NCBI RefSeq assembly: GCF_000014965.1
Contig: NC_008554.1
Location: 2,778,001-2,842,000, forward strand
DNA from: Syntrophobacter fumaroxidans MPOB
GTDB taxonomy: Bacteria; Desulfobacterota; Syntrophobacteria; Syntrophobacterales; Syntrophobacteraceae
Length of the DNA stretch: 64,000 bases
Direction of reading: 5' to 3'
The stretch's first letter is position 1; each line of letters begins with the position of its first letter. A program made the translations under genes and the position numbers. The notes under the pieces were generated by a model. That model ran no database searches. It saw nothing but the letters and a program-made list of their open reading frames with translations, and had not been told where the DNA came from. Below are positions 9,177-18,469 of this stretch, in pieces.

Positions 9177-10244
9177 TCATTCCGGACCGTAGTGCGACCG
9201 GATCCAGTCCCGGTATTCCCCCGACCTGACGGAATCGATCCACGACGGATTGTCGAGGTACCAGCGCACGGTCTTCCTCAAACCCGACTCGAACGATTCC
9301 ATCGGGCCCCAGCCCAGTTCCCGCTCGATCTTCGAAGAATCGACGGCATATCTACGGTCATGCCCCGGCCGGTCCCCGACAAACCTGATCTGCGACGCGT
9401 GAGGGACAAACGGTGAATCCCCCCGGACTTCATCGAGGATATCACACACCGCCCGCACGACTTCCAGATTCGTCTTCTGACACCCCCCTCCGATGTTGTA
9501 GGTTTCACCCACGCGACCGTTGTTCAGAACCATTTCCACGGCGGCGCAGTGATCGTCCACGAATATCCAGTCCCTCACGTTCAAGCCGTCTCCGTAAACG
9601 GGCAGCGGCTTGCCTTCGAGACCATTGAGGATCATCAAGGGGATCAATTTCTCCGGGAACTGCCTCGGTCCGTAATTGTTGGAACAGTTGGTGGTGAGGA
9701 CCGGCAAACCGTAGGTATGATGATATGCCCTCACCAGGTGATCGCCTGCCGCCTTGGACGCCGAATACGGACTGTTCGGGGCGTAAGGGGTGGCCTCGTG
9801 GAAGGGCGGCTCATCAGGACCCAGCGACCCGTACACTTCATCCGTTGAGACGTGGAGAAAGCGGAAGGACTCGCTCATTTCGCCGTGCAGCTGCTCCCAG
9901 TAGCGCCGGACCTCCTCCAGGAGCCGGAAGACCCCGATCACGTTGGTCTGCATGAAAGCCGCCGGACCGGCAATGGAACGGTCAACGTGGGATTCGGCGG
10001 CGAAATTGAGCACCGCGGCCGGCCGGTATTCGTTCAAGACGGCGCGCACCAGGTCGGCGTCGCCGATATCCCCGCGAATGAACACATAACGGGGATGCTT
10101 TTCGACGGCGGCAAGATTCGCGGGATTCCCGGCGTAGGTCAGCAGATCCAGGTTGACGACACGCACGTCGCTCAAATCGAGTTGCCGGAGGACATAGCCG
10201 CTTCCGATGAACCCGGCGCCTCCTGTTACCAGTATGGTCTCCAT
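9177..10244 (-). CDS. rfbB: dTDP-glucose 4,6-dehydratase
   Basis: A 355-residue extended short-chain dehydrogenase that converts dTDP-glucose to dTDP-4-keto-6-deoxyglucose. It shows the NAD site VTGGAGFIGSGYV, the FAAESHVDRSI block, STDEVYGSLG with the catalytic acidic residue, and YSASKAAGDHLV with the catalytic Tyr and Lys. The ATG at 10244 was preferred over an upstream in-frame start because homologues begin at the Rossmann strand; GGAGGA lies eleven bases before it. It follows rfbC by 93 bases. Confidence 0.96.
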   Translation of the reverse strand: METILVTGGAGFIGSGYVLRQLDLSDVRVVNLDLLTYAGNPANLAAVEKHPRYVFIRGDIGDADLVRAVLNEYRPAAVLNFAAESHVDRSIAGPAAFMQTNVIGVFRLLEEVRRYWEQLHGEMSESFRFLHVSTDEVYGSLGPDEPPFHEATPYAPNSPYSASKAAGDHLVRAYHHTYGLPVLTTNCSNNYGPRQFPEKLIPLMILNGLEGKPLPVYGDGLNVRDWIFVDDHCAAVEMVLNNGRVGETYNIGGGCQKTNLEVVRAVCDILDEVRGDSPFVPHASQIRFVGDRPGHDRRYAVDSSKIERELGWGPMESFESGLRKTVRWYLDNPSWIDSVRSGEYRDWIRSHYGPE

Positions 10245-10337
10245 GCGCAGATCATTCCTCCGCTCTCGGTTCGTGCGCCCCCTTCGGAATTGCCGGAGAT
10301 TCGTCGGCATCCCCCCGACGTTTTCCCGGGGACAACG

Positions 10338-10892
10338 TCAGAAGAGATCTTCATATCGATCGGCTTTGGACAGAGGCAACCCTTCGGAATCCTTCGAGGA
10401 GAGCGTGGGGGGACACTCAAGGGGCCAATCGATCCCAATGTCGGGGTCATTCCAGATGATGCAGCGCTCGCACTCCGGTGCATAAAAGTCCGTCGTCTTG
10501 TAAAGCACTTCGGCCCAATCGGAAACCGTCAGAAATCCGTGCGCGAAACCCGGCGGTATGTAGATCTGCTTCCGTTCGGCCGCACTGAGTATCATGCCGA
10601 ACCAGCGACCGAACGCCGGCGATTTCGTCCTGAGGTCCACCGCGACATCGAACACTTCGCCGGCGACGACCCGGATGAGCTTCCCCTGCGCGTGTCCCAC
10701 CTGGTAATGCAGCCCCCGCAAAACACCCTTCCGGGAACCGGAGTGGTTGTCCTGGACAAACGGCAGGACAATGCCCCATTGCCTGAGCGTATTCTGATTG
10801 TAACTCTCGAAGAAGAATCCCCTCGAATCCCCGAATACTCTGGGCTCCAAAACAAGCAGTCCGGGCAGGTCGCCATGTACGATACGCATCAT
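10338..10892 (-). CDS. rfbC: dTDP-4-dehydrorhamnose 3,5-epimerase
   Basis: This 184-residue cupin-fold epimerase acts on dTDP-4-keto-6-deoxyglucose. Diagnostic segments are DSRGFFFESYN, QDNHSGSRKGVLRGLHYQ with the catalytic His, VFDVAVDLR, and YIPPGFAHGFLT. Length is normal. It is the promoter-proximal gene of the rhamnose operon: a good sigma-70 promoter lies 60 bases upstream (10953-10982). The order rfbC-rfbB-rfbA-rfbD differs from the classic enterobacterial rfbBDAC order. Confidence 0.96.
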   Translation of the reverse strand: MMRIVHGDLPGLLVLEPRVFGDSRGFFFESYNQNTLRQWGIVLPFVQDNHSGSRKGVLRGLHYQVGHAQGKLIRVVAGEVFDVAVDLRTKSPAFGRWFGMILSAAERKQIYIPPGFAHGFLTVSDWAEVLYKTTDFYAPECERCIIWNDPDIGIDWPLECPPTLSSKDSEGLPLSKADRYEDLF

Positions 10893-10952
10893 TCACATCC
10901 GTCGGTCGAAATCCACTCTCCATTCCATCGGAAGATGTCTTTTCGAACTTGA

Positions 10953-10982
10953 AATATCGCACCCCGCCGGAATTGCTGTCAA
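10953..10982 (-). promoter_or_regulatory. Candidate sigma-70 promoter of the rhamnose operon
   Basis: On the minus strand a perfect -35 box TTGACA (10977-10982) is followed after 18 bases by GATATT (10953-10958), which matches TATAAT at four of six positions. Transcription would start about 50 bases before rfbC. The strand, spacing and position all fit the operon. Confidence 0.6.
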
Positions 10983-11645
10983 GCTCCGTATGCCCATTCA
11001 CGGCAGCAGGCTTCCTCCTGTGGGACAAGGGAGCGCCGAGTAGGCCTCGGGGCCGGCCGGTCCATTTGTTCGGCTCCCGCGAAAGCGGCCTTCCCGTGCC
11101 AGAAATCCGCCGTCGCGCGCGAGCCGCCAGGAACCGGGAGCTTACCCGCAAGCATCGCGGTGTCGCATGCCAGGCCCTAAACCACACTGCCGAACCAAAA
11201 TGAAGAACAACTTCATCAAAGACGTTCCCGCTCAAGGCGGGAATCCGGAAAAAGCCGCCGGGCTCCGGCTCGCGCCGGACTGAGGGATATATTTTTCCAT
11301 AACCCTGAGAAAAGAATAAATTGAACTTTTTCTCGCCATTCATAATAATTTTTATTAAATTCCTCATTCATTACATTCGTTCGCTGCCGCTTCCTCCCGC
11401 CGTGCATCCGGCTCAAGCGGCATCGACGAGCGCCCCCGCGCCGGCTGCCGACAGCGCAGATGCCCGGGACGGAGGGACCACGGCTCTTCAGCTCTTGCCC
11501 TTTGGCCTGAAAGCTCTCTCGAGAGACATGAGACAACCCGGACATCCCGGAGGGGGGCTCGCCTCGTCATCTCGTCTTTCGGGGGCAGGGTGGCGGGGAT
11601 GACGGCCACCGGACACGGAAGCTTCCAGGATGATCGGAGTGATTC
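10983..11645. other. Intergenic region with a hairpin, no gene seen
   Basis: Between the rhamnose promoter and the coiled-coil gene I find no credible coding frame. A perfect 7-bp hairpin (TTCCCGC-TCAAG-GCGGGAA, 11225-11243) and an AT-rich patch (about 11290-11370) are present. The ribosome site GGAGTG for the next gene is at the right edge. Confidence 0.5.
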
Positions 11646-12209
11646 ATGAAATACGCATTGACCGTTATAATTTTCGCCCTTGCCGGCGCAGTCGGCTATT
11701 GGTTGTTCACCCACGACAATCCCCTCGACAGGTTCTACGCCTCACCGCAAATCACCAGGCAAATCGAAGAGGCCAACCAGAAGATCGCGGCCCTGTCCAG
11801 TCGGATCGATGCACTCTCGCTGGATCACGAAAGGGAATTGGGCAAGCTGCACGGCAGACTCGTCGAGCTGGAACCCTTGCTCCACGCTTCCGAAACCGAA
11901 AGCCAGGACGAGGCCAGGTCGCTGAGCCAGGAGGTACTCGAATTGCGGACTCAGCTGGACAGTGCAAGATTTCGCCTGGCCCAGCTCGAGGAATTGATCG
12001 AGAGTTACCATGCCGCCACTCTTGTGGTGCAGGAGAAGCTTGCCGAAACCCAGAATCAGCTCGAAACGTTCAAGGAGGAATTCCCGAAGGTCAAGCCTCG
12101 CAAGGAGGCGGCAGGAGAAAATCCGACGCCCGGATCCGGCGAAACGAGGGCCTCTGCCCGGCCACATTCCCCCGCCCCCGATGCGCGGCGGCAGGACGCC
12201 CAGGAGTGA
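11646..12209 (+). CDS. Membrane-anchored coiled-coil protein, unknown function
   Basis: The 187-residue protein begins with one hydrophobic segment (about residues 4-21), which probably serves as an uncleaved anchor. It is followed by a long heptad-rich region (about 37-140) and a proline-, serine- and charge-rich tail that looks disordered. GGAGTG lies five bases before the ATG. No family was recognised; this architecture is common among small periplasmic or cytoplasmic tethers. It is converging with the TVP38-type gene and does not share an operon with it. Confidence 0.75.
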   Translation: MKYALTVIIFALAGAVGYWLFTHDNPLDRFYASPQITRQIEEANQKIAALSSRIDALSLDHERELGKLHGRLVELEPLLHASETESQDEARSLSQEVLELRTQLDSARFRLAQLEELIESYHAATLVVQEKLAETQNQLETFKEEFPKVKPRKEAAGENPTPGSGETRASARPHSPAPDARRQDAQE

Positions 12210-12263
12210 CCGTTCGCCGTCGAGGCCATTGCACCCGATCCCGCTGACGGGGTCCGCAGGACA

Positions 12264-12899
12264 TCATGTGGGGGTGTCTGAAACATCCTGTTTCTTCTTC
12301 CGCCGACGGCTTTTTGCATGCCAGTAACGAAAGCGCCTTTCCAGCTTGTCTTTGAAGAGCATCACCAGCAACGCGAAAATCACGGCAATGCCGACCAGGA
12401 TGAAGAAGCTGCCCCATTGGTCGCGCCGCACATAGTTGCCGGCCAGGGTCAGCAGGAGGGTCCCCAGGAAACGGCCCGTCCCGCCTATGATGAGAAATTC
12501 CAGCGTCGTCAGGTGACCCAGCCCGAGGATGTAGCACAGGTAGTCCTTGGGAACCCCCGGGATCAGGAACAGAACGAAAACGAGAAAAGCCCCCTTGTGA
12601 TGCAGAATGTAGTCGAACCGCTCCAGGGTCGCCTTGTCGACAAACCGCTCCACGAAGGGCCTGCCAAAGTACCGCGACAACGCAAAGGCCAGGTATGACC
12701 CGACGGTCAGCCCGATCGTGGAAAGGATGACCCCCATCATCGGTCCATACAGGAACCCGCCCAGAAGACCGGTCACCTCCCCCGGAATCGGTGCCATGAC
12801 CACCTGGAGCGCCTGAAGCACGACGAATCCGGCAAATGACCAGGGACCGAGCGTGTCCAGGAAGTGCAACAGTTTTTTCTTGCTGATAAAGACGGCCAT
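12264..12899 (-). CDS. TVP38/TMEM64 (DedA-like, VTT domain) membrane protein
   Basis: The 211-residue sequence has five to six membrane segments. The SNARE-associated/VTT hallmark appears as APIPGEVTGLLGGFLYG with GLTVGSYLAFALSRYFGR, then FLIPGVPKDYLCYILGL. Family members act in membrane lipid handling or are of unknown function. The first ATG is 12899, but the frame continues upstream for 32 more codons that encode a basic, then strongly hydrophobic helix (AKLLILIIILGG). These begin at ATC 12995, nine bases after GGGAGG. The longer form fits the usual family length better, so the real start may be non-ATG. Confidence 0.85.
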   Translation of the reverse strand: MAVFISKKKLLHFLDTLGPWSFAGFVVLQALQVVMAPIPGEVTGLLGGFLYGPMMGVILSTIGLTVGSYLAFALSRYFGRPFVERFVDKATLERFDYILHHKGAFLVFVLFLIPGVPKDYLCYILGLGHLTTLEFLIIGGTGRFLGTLLLTLAGNYVRRDQWGSFFILVGIAVIFALLVMLFKDKLERRFRYWHAKSRRRKKKQDVSDTPT

Positions 12900-12995
12900 G
12901 AGACCGGAAGTGTACAGCCACAGCGACAGACCACCGAGAATGATGATGAGGATCAGGAGCTTGGCCCATACATAGTTTTTCTTTTCCGCGTCGAT

Positions 12996-13943
12996 TTTCT
13001 AATACCTCCCGGCCCCGTCCGGCTCCCAATCGCAGGGAGTATCGGAATCCTTCCACACAAGACAAACCCCGTCGGGCACACTTTGCGGCATCGATCCGGC
13101 GCTCGAGGGGTTCCTCCCCCCCGAGGACGCATCAGATTCCGTCTTCGGCCGCTCGAACGGACCCCCGTTCCCACCCCCGGCAAGCCTTGAAACCGTCGTG
13201 TGAGCCGGATGCGCGATACAGTCTCGACAACCGGGCCATCGGCCCGGTACAGGGCTGGATTCATCCCCATCCGCCTCTTAACAACGAGACCATGGGCGAC
13301 CGGAAGAATCATCACCCCCTCACGAGCCTCGAATCGCCGTCGGCTTCTCGACCGCGTTCGCGCGGGGGGCGCCGCCTCAGGTTTCATCAGTTTTCGAAGC
13401 CCAGCAATTATATAAATCTCAAAATCCGAATATGGAAGTCCTTATGAGGACCATTCTCAACCTTTTGAGTTCTTGGGGGAAGGGGTTCCCGCAAGGAAAC
13501 CGGGATGGCGATTCTCAGGGAGACGGCATGCCTTTGCGGGGCCGTTTCGACGGGGCGCGGAGGTGGGACAGAACCGGCCGATCGGTCGCGGCATTCCTGA
13601 TGCATAGCGGCCGCGCCGGGACGCGGCCGTTGCGCGGGAACCGCGTTCCTGCCCTGGCCTTGACTGCGGGCGGCATGTTGCTGCAGGCAAGAGAATAGGG
13701 CCGACTTCCGGGTTATGTTGCGCTGATGCAGGCCGGCGGATCGCGTCAGCCCACCCGGCCGGGCCAGGTGACAAAGCTCCTCGAACTTTGCCCGGCCCTT
13801 TTCTTGACAACAAGGTCCGGATCATGTGAACATGTCGATCAGTCCGTTGGCTTGCATGGCTCATCCCTGCGATTACGGGTTCCGGATTGCGCTCCGCATC
13901 GACTTCCAACCCGCTAGTGTGTTTCCGGTAAGGAGAAAATGCA
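12996..13943. other. Long intergenic region, no gene seen
   Basis: Almost 950 bases without a supported gene. Short frames exist on both strands but lack family similarity and ribosome sites. The only clear signal is the terminator-like hairpin at 13761-13804. The ribosome site AAGGAG of the stress-protein gene is at the right edge. Confidence 0.5.
13761..13804 (+). terminator. Terminator-like hairpin in intergenic DNA
   Basis: GGGCC...CAAAG-CTCCTCGAA-CTTTG...GGCCC forms a two-part stem with a small internal loop, directly followed by TTTTCTT. It reads as a Rho-independent terminator on the plus strand. No gene ends just before it, so it could end a small untranslated transcript or act in the leader of the gene at 13944. 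Confidence 0.5.
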
Positions 13944-14885
13944 ATGTGTGACTTTTTCAACCTGCTCTACGCCAGCACCGGCATCGGAGAAGAAATCGAA
14001 GGGCTCAAACAAGCGTTCGGTCTGGCTCGTGAGAGTCGGGCGAAAATGACGGTCGTCCTGGTCTACCCCGAATTGCCGAAGAGTATGGAGGCCTACAGGG
14101 AAACCTTCGAGGCGTCGCTCTTGAGCCAGGCTGAAACGGCTCTACAGGCAACCCGGGCCGCCCTCGATATGAAAGAGTCCGAGGTGCCGGTCAAAATGGA
14201 CGTCGAAAGCGGAGACCTTCCGACGGCGATCACTATTATCCGGCGTGTTCTCCGTGACGGGCACGATCTTGTTATCAAGGAGGCCGAGCCAAAAGAAGGA
14301 AGCACAGGATTCGGCCCGACGGATATGACGCTGCTCCGCAAATGCCCATGTCCGGTCTGGCTGGCGCGGCCGATTGGGCGTTCCCGTCAGGAGGTGCATG
14401 TTGCCGTTGCGATCAGCCCGGAGAGCCGGGACCAGGCGGAATACGAGCTGTCGTTGAGGCTGCTCCGGCTTTCCCGCTCCCTGGCCGACAGCTGCAGCGG
14501 AGCACTGGACATCGTTTGTTGCTCGGATGACCAGTTCGAGGAATACCTGCGTCGGAATACACGGGTGGCTGTCCCAGAGGAAACCATCTTCGGAGCCATG
14601 CAACGAGTGCAAAACCAACATCATGCTCTTCTCGGCCGCCTCATACAGGACTCCGGCATCGCCGGCACTTATCATCTCAACTACCTTCGGGGTCAAGTCG
14701 GCAAAGTCATCCCCAACTTCGTCGAGACGCGTGCCGTTGACATTCTCGTAATGGGGACGGTCGCAAGATCCGGCATTCTGGGCTTTCTCATCGGCAATAC
14801 CGCCGAAAGCATCATGACGGAACTCCGTTGTTCGCTGCTGGCCCTCAAACCCAGCAGCTTTGTTTCACCTGTGAAGGCGGATTGA
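13944..14885 (+). CDS. Tandem universal stress protein (UspE-like)
   Basis: The 313-residue protein holds two Usp domains (about 5-143 and 150-305). The second ends with VDILVMGTVARSGILGFLIGNTAESI, close to the ATP-binding/terminal motif of UspE proteins. The first domain is more diverged at its equivalent (LVIKEAEPKEG). Expected to be a cytoplasmic nucleotide-binding stress-resistance protein. AAGGAG lies eight bases before the ATG. It stands alone, followed by a strong hairpin. Confidence 0.88.
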   Translation: MCDFFNLLYASTGIGEEIEGLKQAFGLARESRAKMTVVLVYPELPKSMEAYRETFEASLLSQAETALQATRAALDMKESEVPVKMDVESGDLPTAITIIRRVLRDGHDLVIKEAEPKEGSTGFGPTDMTLLRKCPCPVWLARPIGRSRQEVHVAVAISPESRDQAEYELSLRLLRLSRSLADSCSGALDIVCCSDDQFEEYLRRNTRVAVPEETIFGAMQRVQNQHHALLGRLIQDSGIAGTYHLNYLRGQVGKVIPNFVETRAVDILVMGTVARSGILGFLIGNTAESIMTELRCSLLALKPSSFVSPVKAD

Positions 14886-14890
14886 ACCGG

Positions 14891-14910
14891 CCGCGGCGGT
14901 TTCGCCGCGG
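14891..14910 (+). terminator. Hairpin after the stress-protein gene
   Basis: A perfect 8-bp GC stem, CCGCGGCG-GTTT-CGCCGCGG, begins six bases after the stop codon at 14885. It lacks a T-run, so it may be a Rho-assisted or mRNA-stabilising hairpin rather than a classical terminator. Confidence 0.5.
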
Positions 14911-15337
14911 GGAGCAGTAACGCCGTTTTGCATGGTTTAGCACGGAAATTCCGTTCCTCACGGTTCCCGGACGGTCTCGTTCATCCCAAACCGCAACGGA
15001 GTCGACATTCCGTTGGGGAAGCGCTCACAGTTACCGGTTCCCTCGCCTGTCCCTCGAGGGTTTTCCGGCAGTGTAGCTCGTTGAACCCCCGGTCTCTTTC
15101 GATGCCGATGTCCGGTGCGCTCATGAGTTCGTGATCGCGACACGCTTCGACTTAGGCGAAATCCGGCAGGACGGGCCGGCCACCGACAATGTCCGGCGCG
15201 GGGACCTGATGACCGGCATTTGCCGGGACCACACCTGCGAACCGGCAAGTCCGGCCTGAGGACGAAGTCCGCGTGCCGGGAAAAGACAAGTCACCCTTTG
15301 GGTTGAGCGAGGCGGCCCCGGGAGATCGCGGGAAAAG
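14911..15337. other. Convergent intergenic spacer, no gene seen
   Basis: This spacer separates the 3' ends of the stress-protein and antiporter genes. I see no coding frame, repeat or RNA gene in it. Confidence 0.5.
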
Positions 15338-17074
15338 CTAGCCCGTTTCGTGTCTTCCCGGTTCAAGGCCCTCCACGGCGGCCTCCGGCGTGTCATAGAG
15401 ACTGCGGCGAATGGCTTCCCGATGTTCGGCTGCCGTTTCGCAGGTCGGCTGACGGCCTGCCGCCACCACTTCGGCCAGGGCCACACCGACTTCCGCTTCA
15501 CCGGCGGCGACGATCGTGGCACCTGCTCGATACAGCGCGGGAGCGTCGCGGAGATGAGCGCAACGAACGAGGATCCGCAGGTCGGGGTTGAGGATGAGCG
15601 CATGCTTGATGATTTCGGCTGCGTCTTCGATATCCGCGCTCAGAATCAGACTGCCGGCCGTCGCGATGCCTGCGTCCTCGAGGGTTCCCGTACGCAAGAC
15701 ATCGCCGTATAATGCGGCGTATCCTTCTGTGTTCAGCTGATGCACCGTGTCGAGGTTGAGATCGATGATCGTGGCTTCGACGCCACGTTCCAGAAGGAGC
15801 CGGTGTACGATTCTTCCGACCGGGCCGTAGCCGACCAGAATGCAGCGGTTGGGATTGACTGCGGCACGCCTGCCTGCCTCAATCTGAACCGGCCCGCCGC
15901 CCTTCTTCCTCGACCCCAGGCGGCGCGCCCAGCCATAGATGTATGGATTCAAAGCGATTGAAATGATGGAAGCGGCCACCAGTGCATTCCATCCACTGGC
16001 TTCAATGAGTCCGAGGCTGATGGCGACGGTACCGAGGATGAAGCTGAATTCACCCACCTGAGAGAAAGCGGCGCCAATCGGCAGCGCCGACGTCAGCGGC
16101 TGGCCGAGGGCTCGTACGGTCAGCATGGCGGCCAGTGGCTTGGCAACCACAACCACAAAAAGCACCGCGGTGATTATCAGAGGGACCTGGATCAGGCTCC
16201 GCGGATCGAACAGCATGCCGACCGAAACGAAGAAAAGCACGGCAAATGCGTCGCGCATCGGCAACGCGTCATTGGCCGCCCGTGCCGCGAACTCGGAACG
16301 ACCAACGGCCAATCCGGCAAGAAAAGCACCGAGGGCCATCGAGACTCCAAAGATCTTAGCGGAGCCGACGGCGATTCCTACCGCGAGGACCAGCACCGCA
16401 AGAGTGAAAAGCTCTCGCGAACGGGTCTTGGCTATCAGCTCCAGCGCCCGGGGGACCCCCCATTTGCCTAACAGCACCACGATCGCAACCAGAACGACAA
16501 TCTTGAGTCCGGCCAGTCCGAGAACAGCCCCGATACTCTGCCCGGCGCTCCTGTCCGGGGCGAAGATGATGGGGAGGATGAGCAGAAGTGCCACCGTGAG
16601 GAGGTCTTCCACAACGGTCCAGCCTACCGCGATATGACCGATCTTGGCATGCAGATCGTGCCACTCGGCCAGTACCAGAGCCATCACAACCGTACTGGCC
16701 ACCGAAATAGCCATTCCCAGGATAAAACCGGAGGTCCAGTCCCAACCCATCAGACGCAGCAGCACCGCCAGAGCGGTCGTGGATATCGTGCTCTGAATGA
16801 GGGCGCCCGGTATGGCTACGCGCCAGACCGCGAGCAGTTCACGCAAATGAAAACGCAAGCCGATGCCAAAAAGAAGCAAAATAACCCCAATTTCAGCAAA
16901 TTGTTCAGCAATCGCGCGGTTGGCGACGATCCCGGGGGTGAATGGGCCGACGACAATGCCTGCGAGCAGGTAACCAATGATGGGGGAAAACCTGAGACGG
17001 AGTGCAAGATAGCCGAAAACCAAGGCTCCCGTTAAGCCCGTGGCAAAAGTTATCAATACGCCGAGTTCATCCAT
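15338..17074 (-). CDS. CPA2-family cation:proton antiporter with TrkA-N domain (YbaL/KefB-like)
   Basis: The 578-residue protein has about twelve membrane helices (to about residue 385), including the family segments GYLLAGIVVGPFTPG, LLLFGIGLRFHLREL and VGWTVVEDLLTVALLL. A cytoplasmic TrkA-N/RCK domain follows, with the NAD-binding motif LVGYGPVGRIV. It is predicted to exchange K+ or Na+ for H+ across the inner membrane, gated by nucleotide. The ATG at 17074 has GGGAG six bases upstream; a longer frame opens at TTG five codons earlier. Substrate ion is not readable. Confidence 0.92.
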   Translation of the reverse strand: MDELGVLITFATGLTGALVFGYLALRLRFSPIIGYLLAGIVVGPFTPGIVANRAIAEQFAEIGVILLLFGIGLRFHLRELLAVWRVAIPGALIQSTISTTALAVLLRLMGWDWTSGFILGMAISVASTVVMALVLAEWHDLHAKIGHIAVGWTVVEDLLTVALLLILPIIFAPDRSAGQSIGAVLGLAGLKIVVLVAIVVLLGKWGVPRALELIAKTRSRELFTLAVLVLAVGIAVGSAKIFGVSMALGAFLAGLAVGRSEFAARAANDALPMRDAFAVLFFVSVGMLFDPRSLIQVPLIITAVLFVVVVAKPLAAMLTVRALGQPLTSALPIGAAFSQVGEFSFILGTVAISLGLIEASGWNALVAASIISIALNPYIYGWARRLGSRKKGGGPVQIEAGRRAAVNPNRCILVGYGPVGRIVHRLLLERGVEATIIDLNLDTVHQLNTEGYAALYGDVLRTGTLEDAGIATAGSLILSADIEDAAEIIKHALILNPDLRILVRCAHLRDAPALYRAGATIVAAGEAEVGVALAEVVAAGRQPTCETAAEHREAIRRSLYDTPEAAVEGLEPGRHETG

Positions 17075-17535
17075 CGGTATCTCCCGCAAGGAACGCTGGT
17101 CGGTTTTCCCTGTGCATCATAGCGCCTATTGATGTTTCCCCTGTTCGGGCGATCACCCACGGGCGAGGCTTGAGTCTTTCGATGTTCCTGAGGACCACGC
17201 TGCGATACGAAGACCTGACTTCCGCCAAACAACATTGGGCCGCATCGAACACCCGCCCTTGGTCATCCACGAACGGATCACCGCCCGCGCAGTGCGAGCC
17301 GACGATGCCACCACGGAAGAGAAGGCAGGAGCAGCGGCGTTTGTTTGCGGTCGCCGTGACTTGAACGGCTTTCCCATAGTGGAGCCATGATACCATAAAA
17401 TAGCCTCCAATGCCAATTCTCCGACAGACTCCTCCGACCGGCTCTTCGCAGGGAAACGGGGAAGCGTGGCCTGTCCCCCGTCGAATCACGGTCCCCCAAC
17501 GCAGGACTTTTGGAATTCGAAAAGTTAAAAGCTGT
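17075..17535. other. Divergent intergenic spacer, no gene seen
   Basis: This region lies between the antiporter and the promoter of the phosphate operon. No coding frame here has a ribosome site or family likeness. It should hold the antiporter promoter, which I could not define. Confidence 0.4.
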
Positions 17536-17564
17536 TTGATCGGGAGGCTCCGGAGATCTATAAT
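17536..17564 (+). promoter_or_regulatory. Candidate sigma-70 promoter of the phosphate operon
   Basis: TTGATC (17536-17541) and a perfect TATAAT (17559-17564) are separated by 17 bases. Transcription would start near 17571, giving a leader of about 260 bases before the PhoU-like gene. The leader contains a GTGCCCAAGGGCAC inverted repeat (17765-17778). No known riboswitch consensus was recognised. Confidence 0.6.
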
Positions 17565-17830
17565 CTCGCCGGAAAACGCCCGGAGACGCTACGCGCCCGA
17601 ACCCGATATCCGTCCGGAGAGCAGGAATCCCACCTGGAGTCTGAGGGGCAGGCTTCGGAAGAAAAAGGACCAATGGGGTCTGCCCGTCCCTTTCCTCCCT
17701 TGTGCGCTTTTCACGAGCCCCGGGGGCCGGACACGGGGTTTTCCGAATCCGCGGCGTGGAGGAGAGTGCCCAAGGGCACGGGAAACCTCGCTGCAATACC
17801 CGGATGAAGGAATTCCTACGGAGCTCAAGG

Positions 17831-18469
17831 ATGGGTTTCAGTTTCTTCCCGAAAACGCCCAAGTTTTTCGACCTCTTCATGAAACAGAGCGCCAAGTTGA
17901 TTGAATCGGTCTCCATTCTGACCGAGCTGTTCCACGACTTCACCGACGTCGAGGAACGATGCAACCGCATCCACGTCATCGAAGATGACGCCAACCTGAT
18001 CTACTACGAGGTATTCCGGCAGTTATCCAAGACATTCATCACCCCCATCGACCGGGAGGACATCCACCAGATCAACCTGGCCCAAAAGGACGTCCACAAC
18101 CTCATCAACGCCGTCTCCACCAGAATAGCCATCTGCGGTTTCACGCGAATCAACAATACGGCCAAAGAAGTGGTCGACCACCTCAACGCGATGATCGTGG
18201 AGGTCGGGCGGATGTTGGAGAAGCTCGGCTCCCGGAAAGAAATTGAGGGGAACTACAAGACCGTCAAACAGCTCAAGGAGGATTCCGAGACGCTGCTGCT
18301 CCTGGCCCTGGAAGAAATCTACGGGTACAATGTGAACCGGCCGGAAGTGATTCTGGACATTCTCGACATCATCAAGTGGTCGCAGATTTACGACCGGATC
18401 GAACAGGCCATCAACCGCACGGAAGGGCTCGCCGACATCATACAGGGGATAATCCTCAAGAATGCATGA
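17831..18469 (+). CDS. PhoU-like DUF47 (TIGR00153) family protein
   Basis: A 212-residue all-helical cytoplasmic protein of the DUF47/PhoU-like family, usually encoded next to PiT phosphate carriers and thought to control them. Recognisable parts are the FFPKTPKFFDLF start, the E/D-rich metal-ligand-like repeats (DVEERCNRIHVIEDDAN; DREDIHQI) and a long C-terminal helix bundle. The ATG at 17831 is preferred over upstream in-frame starts because homologues begin at this point. It overlaps the transporter gene by eight bases, so the two are translationally coupled. Confidence 0.92.
   Translation: MGFSFFPKTPKFFDLFMKQSAKLIESVSILTELFHDFTDVEERCNRIHVIEDDANLIYYEVFRQLSKTFITPIDREDIHQINLAQKDVHNLINAVSTRIAICGFTRINNTAKEVVDHLNAMIVEVGRMLEKLGSRKEIEGNYKTVKQLKEDSETLLLLALEEIYGYNVNRPEVILDILDIIKWSQIYDRIEQAINRTEGLADIIQGIILKNA

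Noticed and set aside
13432-13698. 88-codon frame in the gap before the stress protein
   Set aside because: No ribosome site, no known family and Arg/Gly-rich composition seen in random GC-rich frames.
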